NCBI RefSeq assembly: GCF_017591425.1
Contig: NW_024467120.1
Location: 6,014,001 to 6,078,000, forward strand
Origin: Ochotona curzoniae
Lineage: Eukaryota; Chordata; Mammalia; Lagomorpha; Ochotonidae
Length of the DNA stretch: 64,000 bases
Direction of reading: 5' to 3'
Positions 34,598 through 46,472 of the stretch are shown here, one piece after another. A program made the translations under genes and the position numbers. Each line of letters begins with the position of its first letter. Position 1 is the stretch's first letter. The notes beneath the pieces were generated by a model. It did no database searches and was not told where the DNA came from. It saw nothing but the letters and a program-made list of their open reading frames with translations.

Positions 34598-34599
34598 TT

Positions 34600-34650
34600 T
34601 TTTAAAGATTTATTTTACTTTTATTTGAAAAGCAAAATCAAAGAAGAAAG

Positions 34651-34695
<45 letters not shown>

Positions 34696-34957
34696 TTCAT
34701 CTGCTGGTTCACTCCCCAAGTGGCCACAATGGCCGGAGATGAACCTATCTGAAACCATGAGTCAGGAACCTCCTCTGGGTCTCCCATGTGCGACCTGGGT
34801 CCCAAGGCTTTAGGTCATCTTCTGCTGCTTTCCCAGGCCACAAACAGGGAAATGGGTGGGAAGTGGAGCAGGAACTTGAACCAGAACCAGCGCCCATATG
34901 GAACCCCGGCTCCTGAAGGTAGAGAATTAGCAAATTGAGCCGTTGTGCAGGGTCAAA
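34600..34957 (-). mobile_element. CSINE-type SINE with expanded GA tract
   Basis: Reversed full-length element (AAAGATTTATTTTACTTTTA through GCGCCCATATGGAACCCCGG). Its GA region has expanded into a (GA)n microsatellite at 34652-34692. Confidence 0.9.
34652..34692. repeat. (GA)n microsatellite inside SINE
   Basis: About twenty uninterrupted GA units grown from the SINE's own purine-rich segment. Confidence 0.95.
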
Positions 34958-36344
34958 GCGAAAAGATTTTAAGTTAAAAATGCATGTAATATACTTCCTC
35001 TACCAACTCCCATAGCTTGTCAACACAACGCCATGTAGGCAGTTAACTGTTCCCTCACCGACTGTCACTCACTGGGGGCTGCGCCGCAGAGCACCAGCCA
35101 GGGAAAGACCTAAATTCGAACCCCAAAGTAAATTCCATGCTGATTGTATTTCACTTTTACACTGTCATAAAATCAAAACGTCAGATGTGAAATCACGTGG
35201 GTCAAGGGCCGTCGATACATGAAAATGAGGCCAATATGAGACTACATTCTGAAGTCCCTGGACCACATCTTAGAAATCCTAGCTCATCATTAATTGTTAA
35301 ACAGCTTTCTAGCGTGAGTGCATGAGGTCTTTCTTGGTGTATCGCTTTGTGATTCACGAACTTCTTTGGGCATGAGCATGCTCGGTCTTTATGCTATTTA
35401 TTATAGCATGACTTTTGGTACACATTTTTGAAATATTCCAAATAAACAGATTTCGCTTTCCTTCTTTATGTATTTTTTCGTAGAAGCTAACAATAGCATT
35501 CGTGATTACAGGTGGAGAATACACACATAGAAGTCAGGTATGTGAGCAAGTAAGCGTTTATCATTGATAAATTTTTCTCATGCTGGACTATCAGAAAAGA
35601 ATTTTTTTAGCAGTGTCAGGCCACTCCCCTTGTAATCTTCTCTTTTCTCTGCAAAAATGAGGTGTGAGAAGCTGAGCGTGCCCAAGTGTATTGGACAGTC
35701 ATTGCTCATTGAATACGGAGCCAACTCACCTGTCGGCAAATGGACTCCCTTACAAGAACACAAGGGTTAAAATAGTGTATAGTGAGTGGAATAAAGGTAT
35801 TTGTCTTCAAGTGCAATATTCACAAATTTAGTTCTTACAGCTAAAGGAGCGGGATGAGACCCGGAGTTTGCAAGTTCATTTGAATAATCCAGTCGTAACC
35901 ATCATGCAGAGACATATGTGAATTTGTACATTTGTACAAAAATCCAACACAGTTTTTAAGATAAAAGAGAACAAAGGAAATGAGTACTTCTGTTTGAATC
36001 TCAGGCATTGCCCTGAGAACTTTGCTTCTGTAGTAGACGCTAGCCCCGGGACGCGTCCCAGGTGAATACGCAAACTCTCTTTATAATACGAACATTAAGC
36101 AGACATACTGAATCTTCCAAGAAACAGCTACCTTCTTTTGGATGTAATTCCTGGAAATCTTTCTCATGGGATTTAATGCATGTACTTTAAAGGAACCGAC
36201 TGTCATATTTCCTTAGGACTTTCAGACACATTGTAGTTCAGAGGCTATTAAAACTTTCCTGAAGGATGTTTCAGAGCTATGTATATTAGGTCAGAATTCA
36301 GAACTCTTTCCATTCTCACAAAATTCTCTCCCTGGCCCTCCCCC
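34958..36344. other. Unique intergenic DNA
   Basis: No recognised gene or repeat. Confidence 0.5.
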
Positions 36345-36355
36345 ATTGTATTTTT

Positions 36356-36683
36356 TAAGATGTATTTATTTATATTGCAAAGTCAGATATATAGAGAAGA
36401 GGAGAGATGGAGAGGAAGATCTTTCGTCTGTTGATTCGCTCCCCAAGTGACCACAACGGCCAGAGCTGAGTTGACTGAAGCCAGGAGCCTGAAGCCTCTT
36501 GTGGATCTCCCATGTGGGTGCAGGGTCCCAAGGTTTTGGGCCATCCTCGATTGCCTTCCCAGGCTACAAGCAGGGAGCTGGAAGAGGAACGGACTGCAGG
36601 GATTAAAACCAGCACACATTTGGGATTCCAGCACATTCAAGTCGAGGACTTTTAGCCACTAGGCTACCACGCTGGGCCCCCTA
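36356..36683 (-). mobile_element. Young-type CSINE with target duplication
   Basis: Reversed full-length copy ending GCTGGGCCCC. An 11-base direct repeat, ATTGTATTTTT, lies at 36345-36355 and 36684-36694. Confidence 0.92.
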
Positions 36684-36832
36684 ATTGTATTTTTGGCAAT
36701 TCTTGTTTCTGAGTAATGTTATGATTTTATTTGACTTGTTACATTGAGTACAATTGGAAAAAATGTCCATGACCCTCGATCCATTACATCTGCCCCTACT
36801 AGTCTACAATCTTCAGTATGTTTCCTGTGTCA

Positions 36833-37146
36833 TAGTAAGTTAAGCATCTGCCTGTGGTGCTGATATTTCATATGGGCACCAGTGTGAGCCCTGATGCTCC
36901 ACTTCTGATCCAGCTGCCAGCTAATGATTTGGGAAAGCAATGGAGGATGGCCCAAGTACTTGGTACCCTGTTCCCACCTAGGAGGCCCAGAAGAAGCTTC
37001 TGGCTCCAGGCTTTGGTCCAGCCCGGTTCTGGTCATTGTATTCATTTGACGGTTGAAATAGAGGATGGAAGAGCTTTCTGTGTGTCTCTCACCTCTCTCC
37101 GCAGTAACCCTACCTTTCAAATTTAAATAAATAAAAATCTTTCAAA
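36833..37146 (+). mobile_element. CSINE-type SINE
   Basis: GATATTTCATATGGGCACCA, TGATCCAGCTGCCAGCTAAT and an AAATAAATAAAAATCTTTCA end. The GGGCC head is absent. Confidence 0.85.
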
Positions 37147-37340
37147 AAATCATAATGTTTGAAATTTCACTCATCGCATTTGCCCAAATTTCAAATAAAT
37201 AGGTAAATCTTTCAAAGGTGTTACCGCCGATGTGTGAATTTAATAAAGGGCAGAGGAAAGAAAAGGAGGTCAGAAAGAAACACCAAATGAAAAGTGAAAG
37301 CTTCCCAAAGTTACACTTTCTCTGCCTTCATCTTTGGGTC

Positions 37341-37715
37341 TCAGTATGGCTTGGTTAGAGTCTGAGTGCATCCCCAAAGAATTCCACTGCCAAAAGCTTG
37401 GCCGCTGGGGTGGCAATGTTGGAGCTACAACGTCTTTCAAAACGGCATAACGGACGATGAGCAGGTTGTTGAGGCCGAGGCCCCTAGAAGAGACTGAAGA
37501 GTCTCATGACAGCAGGCAGTTTCAAATGAGGCCATTCCTTGTGCCCGGCCTTTTCTGTTTTAGCTGTTTTCCTTTCTGCTTCCTCCACCACGTTATGACA
37601 TAACCAGAGAGACCCTCATCCAAGTTACACTGATGGGCCTACTTGATTGGATTGTTGACCTTCAAAAGGGTAAGCTAAATAAACCTCGGATATTTTTTTT
37701 TAAGGCAACAGCTAA
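37341..37715 (+). mobile_element. Solo MaLR-type LTR (ERVL-MaLR relic)
   Basis: Order follows mammalian MST/MLT LTRs: TATGGCTTGGTTAGAGTCTG at the 5' end, GGCCTAG-type blocks, CTTCCTCCACCACGTTATGA, CAGAGAGACCCTCATCCAAG and the polyadenylation region GGTAAGCTAAATAAACCTCG. No internal retroviral sequence is next to it, so it is a solo LTR. It is old and carries no coding capacity. Confidence 0.7.
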
Positions 37716-38205
37716 GAGGCAAGTATAGATCTGGAGCAGGCTTAAATCTCTGACTTCCCTTAATCCAGCTGCCAACAAACATATCTTTGCACTTAATTTG
37801 ATTTCAGATGTGCAGGTTGTAGGCTCAGACAGGGAGAGAAAGACAATAAACAACAGCAACTATTTATTTTGGTTTGACCAGTCCCATTGTCTAGGACATC
37901 AAGGGAAATAAATGTAGGCAACTTTTATGTGTCTAGGTCTTTTTCTTTGGCGCTCTCTAGGACAGAAACTGAAACTGTGATGTAATAGCTTTTACTAATA
38001 CCAAAATACGCTATCAGATATTCAATTACCTTGGATACTAAGATGGGATGTTTTCACATAGCTTGGCATTGACATGATTCCATAGGACATGTAGCTGAGA
38101 CTATTAATAGGTTAATTGTTAGGAAGCATCAAGGAATTATTGTGCATGATATAATTGCGTATCCACTATGCTATATATACTTTTTGAAGCATTTACTGTA
38201 CTTTC
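37716..38205. other. Unique AT-rich DNA
   Basis: No recognisable gene or repeat. Confidence 0.5.
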
Positions 38206-38209
38206 AACT

Positions 38210-38350
38210 ATTTAATTTTGCTACTACTCTCAGAATGACATGTTATTACCCTGGTTTTTATAAACAAAAAGACAATGGTGGTTGAGTAGCAATCAGCTAT
38301 TAAGAAGTTAAAGATCTGGATTTGAAATTCAACTCCAACTCCAAACCCTA
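38210..38350 (-). mobile_element. MIR SINE relic
   Basis: Reverse MIR order is faint: TGTTATTACCCTGGTTTTTA, AGAAGTTAAAGATCTGGATT and TGAAATTCAACTCCAACTCC. Confidence 0.45.
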
Positions 38351-40050
38351 TTTTCTTTCTTTATATTGTAAGTACGAAAGCATGACTATAAATGTTAGAT
38401 CAATTTTAACAACTTCAGCTATGCACCAAATGGTATCATTAAGTGAAATCCTTAATTTATAGATCTGGAAAGATTTCTTTTTTTCTTTGTAGACTATTAC
38501 ATGGTATATTTGCTCCTTGTGTAAAAAAAAAATGTTTTGGGACACATTCAATCTTCTTGAATTCATTTTCAATCTCTTTTCTCCGGCCAACTATAATGCC
38601 AAACCATAAATGGCTATTATTCTTGTCCAGCTAAAATTAGCTTTGTTTTAGTCTTGCTATGAAAAACCGTTGGATGTGAATTAGCCTAAGAACGTTGGAT
38701 ACAGATCACCTAAAATGAAACAGCAGTAAAGAGAATTCTACCCCCACCAAGAAGCTTTGCACCAGAGGGAACACACTCTTCCATGCCAAAGCACATAAAT
38801 CAGAGAGCAGTTCATGCAGTTTTGTGCTGAAGCCCATGCACTGCTAGTGGTGGGTCTCCTTGGAGTGAAAGGATTTCTCCACCCCAATTTCTCTTTCTAT
38901 TGCATCAAATGCATTGCTAGCACCTCCTCTAAGGAGCTCTCCATCAGATACACAATGTGAAGACTTTCTCATCAGGTAAACCACCCCTGGTTACTTTGAC
39001 TGCCCCCTCCCCTGAAATAGATCAAAGTACATAGTGACAAGTTTTGCGTATTTTGTTTAAATTTTTCCATCAATCATGTCGAACAAAATCTCAATGGTGT
39101 GTGTTGGAATAAGCAGTCACATTACCTAAGTATTATTTTTCCACATTGCTCAACAACTATGAATATTAACTTACGGTCTCTTCTTTCCCTCACTCTCTCT
39201 AGCCTGATTTCTCTGTCCTCTCTTCGCCTTCTACAAATGTTGAAAAGGAGACTTACCAAGGTATTCCACATGCACATGTGGGGACCCAGCGACTTGACTC
39301 TCCCTGTGTCCATGTCAATGTTTGTATGCGAAGGAAGCATGTGGCTGCTCTGTGGGTAGTGATGGTGGTAGCTCCATGCTCCTTTTTCTGGAAACAAAAT
39401 TTCAATTTTCTTGACAATTTGAGTAATTCTGAGTCAAGCTCCCTCCTTTTCTCCTAAAACAAACAGAAATCTAAACTGAAAATCTTAACCATTGGGTTTT
39501 GTTTTGCAATCAAATGGATTAATTGAGCTAAAATCTTGGCAAGATCTATGTTTCTCCCTCTCATTTCAGAAAGTTTGTGTTAAAATGAAATCATATTTTT
39601 GACGAGTATTATTTCTGAGTCATAGTATGATCTCTTGTCTTGTTTGGTTGAGCAGAATCGGAAGCAATTTCTATGAGCCACAATCTCTTGTCCTCTCTTT
39701 GCTTGGCTCAATCTACTGTCTAACATTCTGGCTGGATAGACACCATCCTAGTCATCTTTTCTGCTTGTTCAGAGATTAACAGCTGAGTCACTAAGATGAC
39801 CTGTTAGGTGCTTGAACTCTGAATGGACATGTCAGGGAAGTGTGTTATTTATCCACAGTGGTGGGAGAAAAGAAAGCCTCAAGGAGGAGATGCAGTGAAG
39901 GACCAAAGATGCAGATTAACAAATACTGAAGAATAACTATGCAATTTCAGATCCACAGACAAAAGGAAAGAACAAGGAAGGGAGAAGGGAGGAAAATGGG
40001 AGAGAGAGAGCAGGAGAGGAACAGATATAAGACATGGAAGGAGGAAGGAA
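38351..40050. other. Unique intergenic DNA
   Basis: No gene recognised. A GA-rich tract lies at about 39960-40050 (GGGAGAGAGAGAGCAGGAGA). Confidence 0.5.
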
Positions 40051-40059
40051 AGCAAGACC

Positions 40060-40078
40060 GAAAAAAAAAAAAAAAACA
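40060..40078. repeat. Poly(A) run
   Basis: About 18 consecutive A following a GA-rich stretch; no retroposon body identified. Confidence 0.8.
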
Positions 40079-40079
40079 C

Positions 40080-40995
40080 TGTTTTTGTTAGTGTTTTTTA
40101 ATAGCTAGATCTACACATGCACAGTAAAGGGTAAAGTTGAAACTAATCAGGGAAGCAAATTAAAAGGAGCTCAAGACTTTGAAATAGACCCAAGGGCCTC
40201 TGTAATAACCACCGATTATCACTGAGTGTGGAGCAGAATGTAGCTGTGTTGACCTTAAAAGCAGAAGGATATGGAGCAGCACAAGTTGAGAGGAAGTCTG
40301 GGAGTTGTTGAGGAGCAACCTATCAGTGGAGGAAGTACAAAGAAAAAGGTGGAGGAATAGGCAATGACTGAGTCAAGGCGATGCCTGGGAAAAGAATAAA
40401 ACTTTAGCCCAGTTAAAAAATTCATTTCTTATTACTCTGTCAATATTTTGAAACTTCTTTGACACTCCGGCAGCTATTTCTTTATTATTGTTGATATAAG
40501 ACATCATAACTCATAAACTCTCTAAGACCATAATCTGGGTCTCATCCATTTTTAAAAATCTCTCTCCAAAAATATATTACTATGCTATTTGTTTAATAGC
40601 GATCTTATCAAGGCACAAGGACATGATTTGGTATCCCAAGATATTAAACTTAATATAAATCTATGTGCAGCAATATAATGAAAATACCTCATAAGGTCTT
40701 TATATTTCATAATAACAATTCAAATACAATTTTATGGATTGGCATGAGAAGCATTTTGAGAAAGCCAAGACTGTCATAGTCATTGCAATGTACCTCACTC
40801 TCTTCATTTTGGCCTTCCAATTTATCCCCAGTATTCAGATAACTAACTCTCTAAAGAAGACAACATTGAGTATGAACATTATCAAGGTCTACCTGTGCTC
40901 AGACCAGTATTCTACACAGGAAACCACAGGTCTCTTGGAAATGTCATCATCACTCCAAATTTTGCCTCTTGACGTGAAATTCTCAGAAATGGCAC
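40080..40995. other. Unique AT-rich DNA
   Basis: No gene recognised. Around 40480-40545 (AAGACCATAATCTGGGTCTC) there is a faint L2 3' end resemblance. Confidence 0.4.
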
Positions 40996-40999
40996 AGCA

Positions 41000-41292
41000 G
41001 GTTGCATAGTGTCATGGGATACTGGTTTTCCCTAGGGAACTGTCTGATTCTGGTACTCCACTGATTTGATCCAGGTCTCTGCTAAGGCACACAGCAGAAA
41101 AGCAGCACAGGGTATTTCATGGGACTGGGTTCCTTCCACCCATGGTAGACCCAGAGAGGGTTCCTGGGCTTTTCGCTCATCCTTCCAAGCCCAGGCTGGG
41201 GCTGGCATTTGAGCTTCTCTCTCCATCTTTCTCTCTGTCACTCTGGCTTTCAAATGAAAATAGATAGCCCTTAAAATAAATAAATAAAAAGA
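41000..41292 (+). mobile_element. CSINE-type SINE, diverged
   Basis: ATTTGATCCAGGTCTCTGCT, the TTCATGGGACTGGGTTCCTT block, TCCATCTTTCTCTCTGTCAC and an AAATAAATAAATAAAAAG tail. Confidence 0.75.
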
Positions 41293-41874
41293 ACATTCTC
41301 AAACACAACTTTCTCTTAGAAAAATTTTGTTGTATATCTTTACAGGGCAACCAATCGATTAGTTCAAATGTGAGATACGAACAGCATACATTTATTCACA
41401 TTTTCCTTTGATACCATGTGTTTTGCTCATAGACAAAAAGGTTACAGATTAAGTCTTTTCACATATTATTGAAAATCGGGTCATATTAACTTTCTGTTTT
41501 TGGATTTTTTTTTCTTGTACTTATCATAACAAATAGAGTAAAACAGATACCAAGCCAGAAAGACTAACACAGGAAAATCATTTAGAATTTGAGTAGTAGT
41601 TTCTTCACTACCATTTTACAAACACATGACCAGATGAAAGCTGGGACCCCTCCTTACTCACTGTGAAAATCTGGTATTGCCCCTTTCTCCAGGGTTTGTT
41701 CAAGTAACTGTTTTTCAATCAAATATTTGGGGTTGTAACTTAGCTCTCCTGCTTGCCATAATGTGTCCATTTCTTCACAACTGTTTATGAATGATATTGA
41801 CTTGAGTTGTATGAATACATTGTGAGGTAGCAATAATTTCTCATATATATTTTTCCATTTACAAAATATTTCAA
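41293..41874. other. Unique AT-rich DNA
   Basis: No recognisable gene or repeat. Confidence 0.5.
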
Positions 41875-41891
41875 AAAACATTACCAGTTCT

Positions 41892-42218
41892 GGGCCCGGC
41901 GCGGTGGCGCAAGTGGTTAAAGGTCCTTGCCTTGCACGCCCGGGATCCCATATGGGCGCCGGTTCTAATCCCGGCAGCCCCGCTTCCCTTCCACCTCCCT
42001 GCTTGTGGCCTGGGAAAGCAGTCGAGGACGGCCCAAAGCCCTAGGACCCTGCACCTGTGTGGGAGACCCCGAAGAGGCTCCTGGCTTCGGATCGGCATAG
42101 TATCGGCCCGTTGCGCTCACTTGGGGAGTGAATCATCGGACGGAAGATCTTCCTCTCTGTCTCTCCTCTCTGTATATCCGCCTTTCCAATAAAAAAATAA
42201 TAATAAAAATAAATCTTT
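41892..42218 (+). mobile_element. Very young full-length CSINE
   Basis: GGGCCCGGCGCGGTGGCGCA head with A-box-like GTGGCGCAAGTGG and B box GGTTCTAATCC. It has many intact CpGs and an (AATAAAA)n tail. A perfect 17-base target duplication, AAAACATTACCAGTTCT, lies at 41875-41891 and 42219-42235. High CpG retention and the perfect duplication point to recent insertion. Confidence 0.97.
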
Positions 42219-42235
42219 AAAACATTACCAGTTCT

Positions 42236-43185
42236 CCGTTTAAACCTATGAATTAAATTTGCATTGTCACAGAAAAGAAAGCTAACACTTAGAGGTACAA
42301 GAGGTGACAGAACCCAAATCATTAACTTTTATACTTGAGTCTCAGTTCTGTGAGTATCCTTCCTTTATCTAGCAGTTTCCTGTTTCCAGGTCTTGCATAT
42401 GACCTTAAGGACCAACTCTCTACTTTAAAAAGTCTGCATCCTAGACAAGTCACAGAGCTGTTCAATCCAAGCGCCGTTGCTTCACCCCTTCTTCTTTGGG
42501 TTGTTTCCTCCCCACCTCTCTTCCTTTTAAGACAGGTAATAACATCTTCCAACTAAGAAAATAACTCAGAACGCTTCCAGCAAATTGGCCTCTTGCAGGA
42601 TTCAATCCGATGTACTATTTGAAGTACGGTAATTGGATTTATGCTACGCGCTTCTCGGCCAATAAAGGATGAGGATGGCTTGTATCCTTTCCAAAATTTT
42701 TGACCCTAAAACAAGGATTATCTTCTGTCTTCAATTCTCCTTCAGGTGATTTTCTCTAAACAAATACATGAGTGGAAAGTTGATTCTGAGCAGCTGAAGG
42801 ATTCATTGTACTACTTTCCTTGAAAAGTATATATGTTTTCATAAGTAATATACCTAAATGAAGAGACATACAAAAATTTAAAACTATTGTAAAGTTACAG
42901 GAATTTCAGAAATGGTTTATTTGAGTTTGCTTAGTGTTATTTCCTAACAACTGAAAATATTTCATTTCCTTTAGAAAAGTTGAACAAAAATGAGCATCTT
43001 TCCTAGACAATGTAGTCTCTTCCACACATGTTAATTTCATATTTTCGCATTCCCTCTTACACCATATTATTGTGTGTATTTTAATCCTGCATATTTAAAA
43101 ATTCCAAAAGACACTATCATAATCTTTACACATCAATATCAACTGAGGTGTCAATTCTATACCAATATTTTTGGTTGCTATTCAT
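42236..43185. other. Unique AT-rich DNA
   Basis: No recognisable gene or repeat. Confidence 0.5.
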
Positions 43186-43189
43186 CTTT

Positions 43190-43918
43190 TGGGGGCTCTG
43201 CAGTTTTTCTGATCCAGCCATTTTGCAAATAGTTTGGCAGTTTCTTAAAGAGTAAGTTTAGTTTATAGTCATATAAATGTAACAAAATAATGTAATTATA
43301 TGAAATATGCTTTTATAGAATGCAATGTACACCCCATACACTAACATAAATATGTTTACTAAACATAATGTAAAGTGATTCTACAATTCCAGCCACAAGT
43401 ATTTACCCAAGAGAAATAAAAGCACGTGTCCATGCAAAGATTTGCCTGTGAACATTTCGCGTGTCATTATCCATAACAGTCAATGGGTGTAAACAACACA
43501 GACATCCAAGAAGTACTGATGGGCAAATGAAATGTGGTCTATCCCTACATCACAAAATGGATGGGCTCGGGGTAAATGCAACACCATGAGATAATCTCCA
43601 AAATATTATGCTCAGTGAAAAAGCTAAGCACAAAATAATACATTTGCGTGGACCCAGTCTTATCAACTTTCCAGGGAAAGTCAATCCACAGAGCCACAAA
43701 GATGTAAAAACAGATGAGTGGTTGCCTGGGGTAGGGGGAGGAGAAGAGATTGACTACAAACATGTACAGAGATCTTTTACGATGGTAAAGATGTTCTAAA
43801 ATTCATTTTAGTGATTGTTGTCCGACTCTGTACGTTTACTAAAACGCACTGAATTATACACTTACTATAGGCAAAGTTTATGGTGTGTAAATTATACCTC
43901 AATAAAGCTGCTGTTGTG
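43190..43918 (+). mobile_element. L1M-class LINE-1 3' end
   Basis: Follows the L1MA/L1MB 3' end: TTTGGCAGTTTCTTAAAGAG, AGTATTTACCCAAGAGAAAT, CATCCAAGAAGTACTGATGG, GGTTGCCTGGGGTAGGGGGA, CACTGAATTATACACTTACT and AAATTATACCTCAATAAAGC. It is ORF2-tail and 3' UTR only, old and truncated at the 5' end. Confidence 0.9.
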
Positions 43919-43929
43919 GCCGTTCTGTA

Positions 43930-44225
43930 GACATTAAGACCATTTAACATTTGAATCTGATGTCAAGACTGATGATGCCACATACACACGAAATGAATAT
44001 GAGAAGATTTACTGCCACATAATGAGGCTTTCTGGAGATGCCAATGGCAGGCTTCCTACACTGGTCCAAGTGATGGTAGGTAGGTTACACAGTGAAAGAG
44101 GAGGCTGCCTTGTGCTTGCATTGTGGAGGTGGATCTGGGGTAAAAAGTTTTCTTCTATGATTTCATGGGTAGAGAATTGCATGTTTTAAAATCTTGCAAG
44201 CTGAGACAGAAGATGTGAGGCAGAA
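43930..44225. other. Unique DNA, nothing recognised
   Basis: No recognisable gene or repeat. Confidence 0.5.
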
Positions 44226-44229
44226 GGGA

Positions 44230-44525
44230 GACAAATGAGGATTGTTCCCGAAAAGCTCTCATCTAACATGCAGTTGTTACATAAGGATGCCCAGAACTCA
44301 CAGTTAAGACAGACTGTGCTCCATTTCTGGTTCTGACACCTGTGTCCAGCTTCTTGCCACCGTGAACCCTGGGAGCCAGGGACAATGACAGTGAGAGACA
44401 TCTGGATTGAGTTTTCAGCTCCTGGCTTTGACCACTGACTGATTGATGATAGTGAACAGGTGGATGGGAATTCTCTGTGTCTCCCCCTGCTTCCCTGCCT
44501 CTCAAATCATTACATCTGAAAGTTT
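44230..44525 (+). mobile_element. CSINE-type SINE, alternate subfamily, old
   Basis: GAACCCTGGGAGCCAGGGAC, ACATCTGGATTGAGTTTTCA, CTCCTGGCTTTGACCACTGA and CTCTCAAATCATTAC. The order matches the copy at 13378-13660. Confidence 0.65.
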
Positions 44526-44623
44526 TAAAACAATAACAATTTTGGTAGTTTCAGATTCTATTACAGCTCTTAATAGTCTTTTCCACTAAAATGCATCTTT
44601 TTCCTCAGCTTATGTGAAGTTAC

Positions 44624-44667
44624 CTCAAAATGTTCATGAAAAAGTGGAATTACAAGATAAATTTAGG
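44624..44667 (+). mobile_element. Half copy of the inverted-repeat DNA element
   Basis: CTCAAAATGTTCATGAAAAA and GTGGAATTACAAGATAAATT match the left part of the element at 6441. The rest is replaced by a SINE. Confidence 0.5.
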
Positions 44668-44925
44668 TGTGGGCCTTTTGCCTGGCAGTCAAGACACTGG
44701 TTAAGTCACTTATATCACACGTTGAAATACATGGGTTTGATCCTGGGCTCCAGATTTTCAGGTTCCAGCTCCTGACTCCAGATTTTTGCTAATGCCAACT
44801 TTGGGCAAACAGTGATGTTTTGGTCCAGCCCAGTTTGAATCAACAGATAAGCTGTCTCTCCATTTCCCTGTGCTTATGTGTATGCACGTGTGTGTGTGAT
44901 TCAAAACATGAAAGCTGATTTAACA
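44668..44925 (+). mobile_element. CSINE-type SINE, alternate subfamily
   Basis: GGTGTGGGCCTTTTGCCTGG, GACACTGGTTAAGTCACTTA, GGGTTTGATCCTGGGCTCCA (B-box region) and AGCTCCTGACTCCAGATTTT. The tail is a TGTGTGTG tract, not A-rich. Confidence 0.7.
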
Positions 44926-45295
44926 ATCAAAATGCGTAAGTTCTAGTGCTGGGCATATGCCAAACTGGATAAGTCCTATAACCTTTTTGAGTCTCAAATT
45001 CTCCATGAAGTGAAAGTAAAAGTTCTTGCCCTGCAGAAAAGCAAATAATGAAATGTGATTGGAAGGTCTTGGAAAATTTTGCAATTTCACACCGTTTTAA
45101 GCTATTTTTAAACCCAAGTTCAGCTCCTGAAGAGATGACCCAGATATGTAAACAGTTGGGGACACAGAAAGCCACATTCTACTACTGACAAGAAGCCAAG
45201 ACCTTCTCTGCACACATATTATAAATGGTTTGCAAGTCCAGAGGAAGGAGACTGTACGTAAATGATGAGATCAGAGAGCAACTTTGAGATGTGGG
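44926..45295. other. Unique DNA, nothing recognised
   Basis: No recognisable gene or repeat. Confidence 0.5.
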
Positions 45296-45299
45296 GCTG

Positions 45300-45452
45300 G
45301 CATTTCTAAAGATTTATTTATTTTTATTTGAAAGGCAGATTTAATGAGAAAAGGAAAGAAAGAGGATCTTCCATCCACTGCCTCACTTCCCAAATTACCA
45401 CAATGGTTGGAGCTGAGCCAATCTGAAACCAGGAGCCAGGAACTTCCTCCAC
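45300..45452 (-). mobile_element. Older CSINE, first half of a split copy
   Basis: AAGATTTATTTATTTTTATT and ATCTGAAACCAGGAGCCAGG break off at CTTCCTCCACC. It continues at about 45807. Confidence 0.8.
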
Positions 45453-45806
45453 CTTTTCTTCTTTTTCTTTTTCTTCCTCTTCTTTGTAAAGATTTACTTT
45501 ATTTTTTATTGGAAACTTAGATATACAGAAAGTAGGAGAGACAGAGAGGAAGATCCTCCATCCGATGATTCACTCCTCAAGCGGTCGCAATGGCTGGAGC
45601 TGCACAGAACCAAAGGCAGGATCCAGGACCCTCTTCTGAGTTTCCCACATGGGTGCAAGGTGCAAAAGTCTTGGGCCATCCTCAACTGCCTCTCCAGACC
45701 AAAAGCAGGGAGTCGGATGGGAAGCAGGACTGCCGGGATTAGAACCAGCACCCATATGGGATATGCAAGGTGAGTACTTTAGCCATTAGGCTACCGTGCT
45801 ACACCC
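45453..45806 (-). mobile_element. Younger CSINE inserted in the older SINE
   Basis: Complete minus-strand copy with a T/C-rich tail side (TTTTCTTCTTTTTCTTTTTC), CGATGATTCACTCCTCAAGC and GCACCCATATGGGATATGC. A short, imperfect CTCCTCCA-like repeat lies on both sides. Confidence 0.88.
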
Positions 45807-45990
45807 TCCTCCAGGCTTTCTACATGAGTTCAGGGTCCCAAGGTCTTGTACCATCTTCTAGACTGCTTTCCCTGGCCATAGGCAGGGAGGTGCATGGAAA
45901 GTGGAGCAGTCGGGATACAAACCAGTGTACATATAGGATGCTGGTGCCACAGGGCAGAGAACTAGCCCACTGAGCCATGAAGCTGCTTTG
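45807..45990 (-). mobile_element. Older CSINE, second half of a split copy
   Basis: Resumes CCTCCAGGCTTTCTACATGA, TTCTAGACTGCTTTCCCTGG and TACATATAGGATGCTGGTGC to the decayed head near 45990. Confidence 0.8.
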
Positions 45991-46148
45991 GCAGACATTT
46001 CTAGCTCACTGAATAAGCCACTCTAAACTAACTCCCCTTAGTCTACTAGTAGTGATATGGAAAATTCAAATATTATTTTTTTGTATCTCTTTTGCCCTAT
46101 GCTTGGCAGGCATCATTTTGCTTGCTCAGATTCGAAAGAATGTCTCAG

Positions 46149-46472
46149 GAAGCCTTGTGTGATGGCTCAATGGCTAAATCCTCACATTGCAAGTGCCAGG
46201 ATCCCATATGGGTACCAGTTTGTGTCCCAGCTGTTCTACTTCCCATCTAGCTCTCTGCTTGTGACCTGGGATAGCAGTGGAGAATTAAGGCTTTGGGACT
46301 CTGCACCCATGTGGTAGGCCTGAAGGAACCTCCTGGCTTCTGGCTTCGGGTCAGCTCAGCTCTGGCCTTAGAAGCCATTTGTGGAGTAAACCAGCAGATG
46401 GAAGATGCCTCTCTCATTCCCTCCATAATTCTGATGTGCAGTTCTAATAAAAATAAATAAACCTTTAAGAAA
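46149..46472 (+). mobile_element. CSINE-type SINE
   Basis: CCAGGATCCCATATGGGTAC, TTGTGACCTGGGATAGCAGT, TTCGGGTCAGCTCAGCTCTG and an AATAAAAATAAATAAACCTT tail. Confidence 0.88.

Noticed and set aside
37341..37715. Possible full endogenous retrovirus
   Set aside because: No gag/pol/env-like frame or second LTR lies within reach; only a solo LTR is supported.
42648..42662. CGCTTCTCGGCC, identical to the start of U2 snRNA
   Set aside because: Only 12 bases match; the sequence after it is unrelated to U2.
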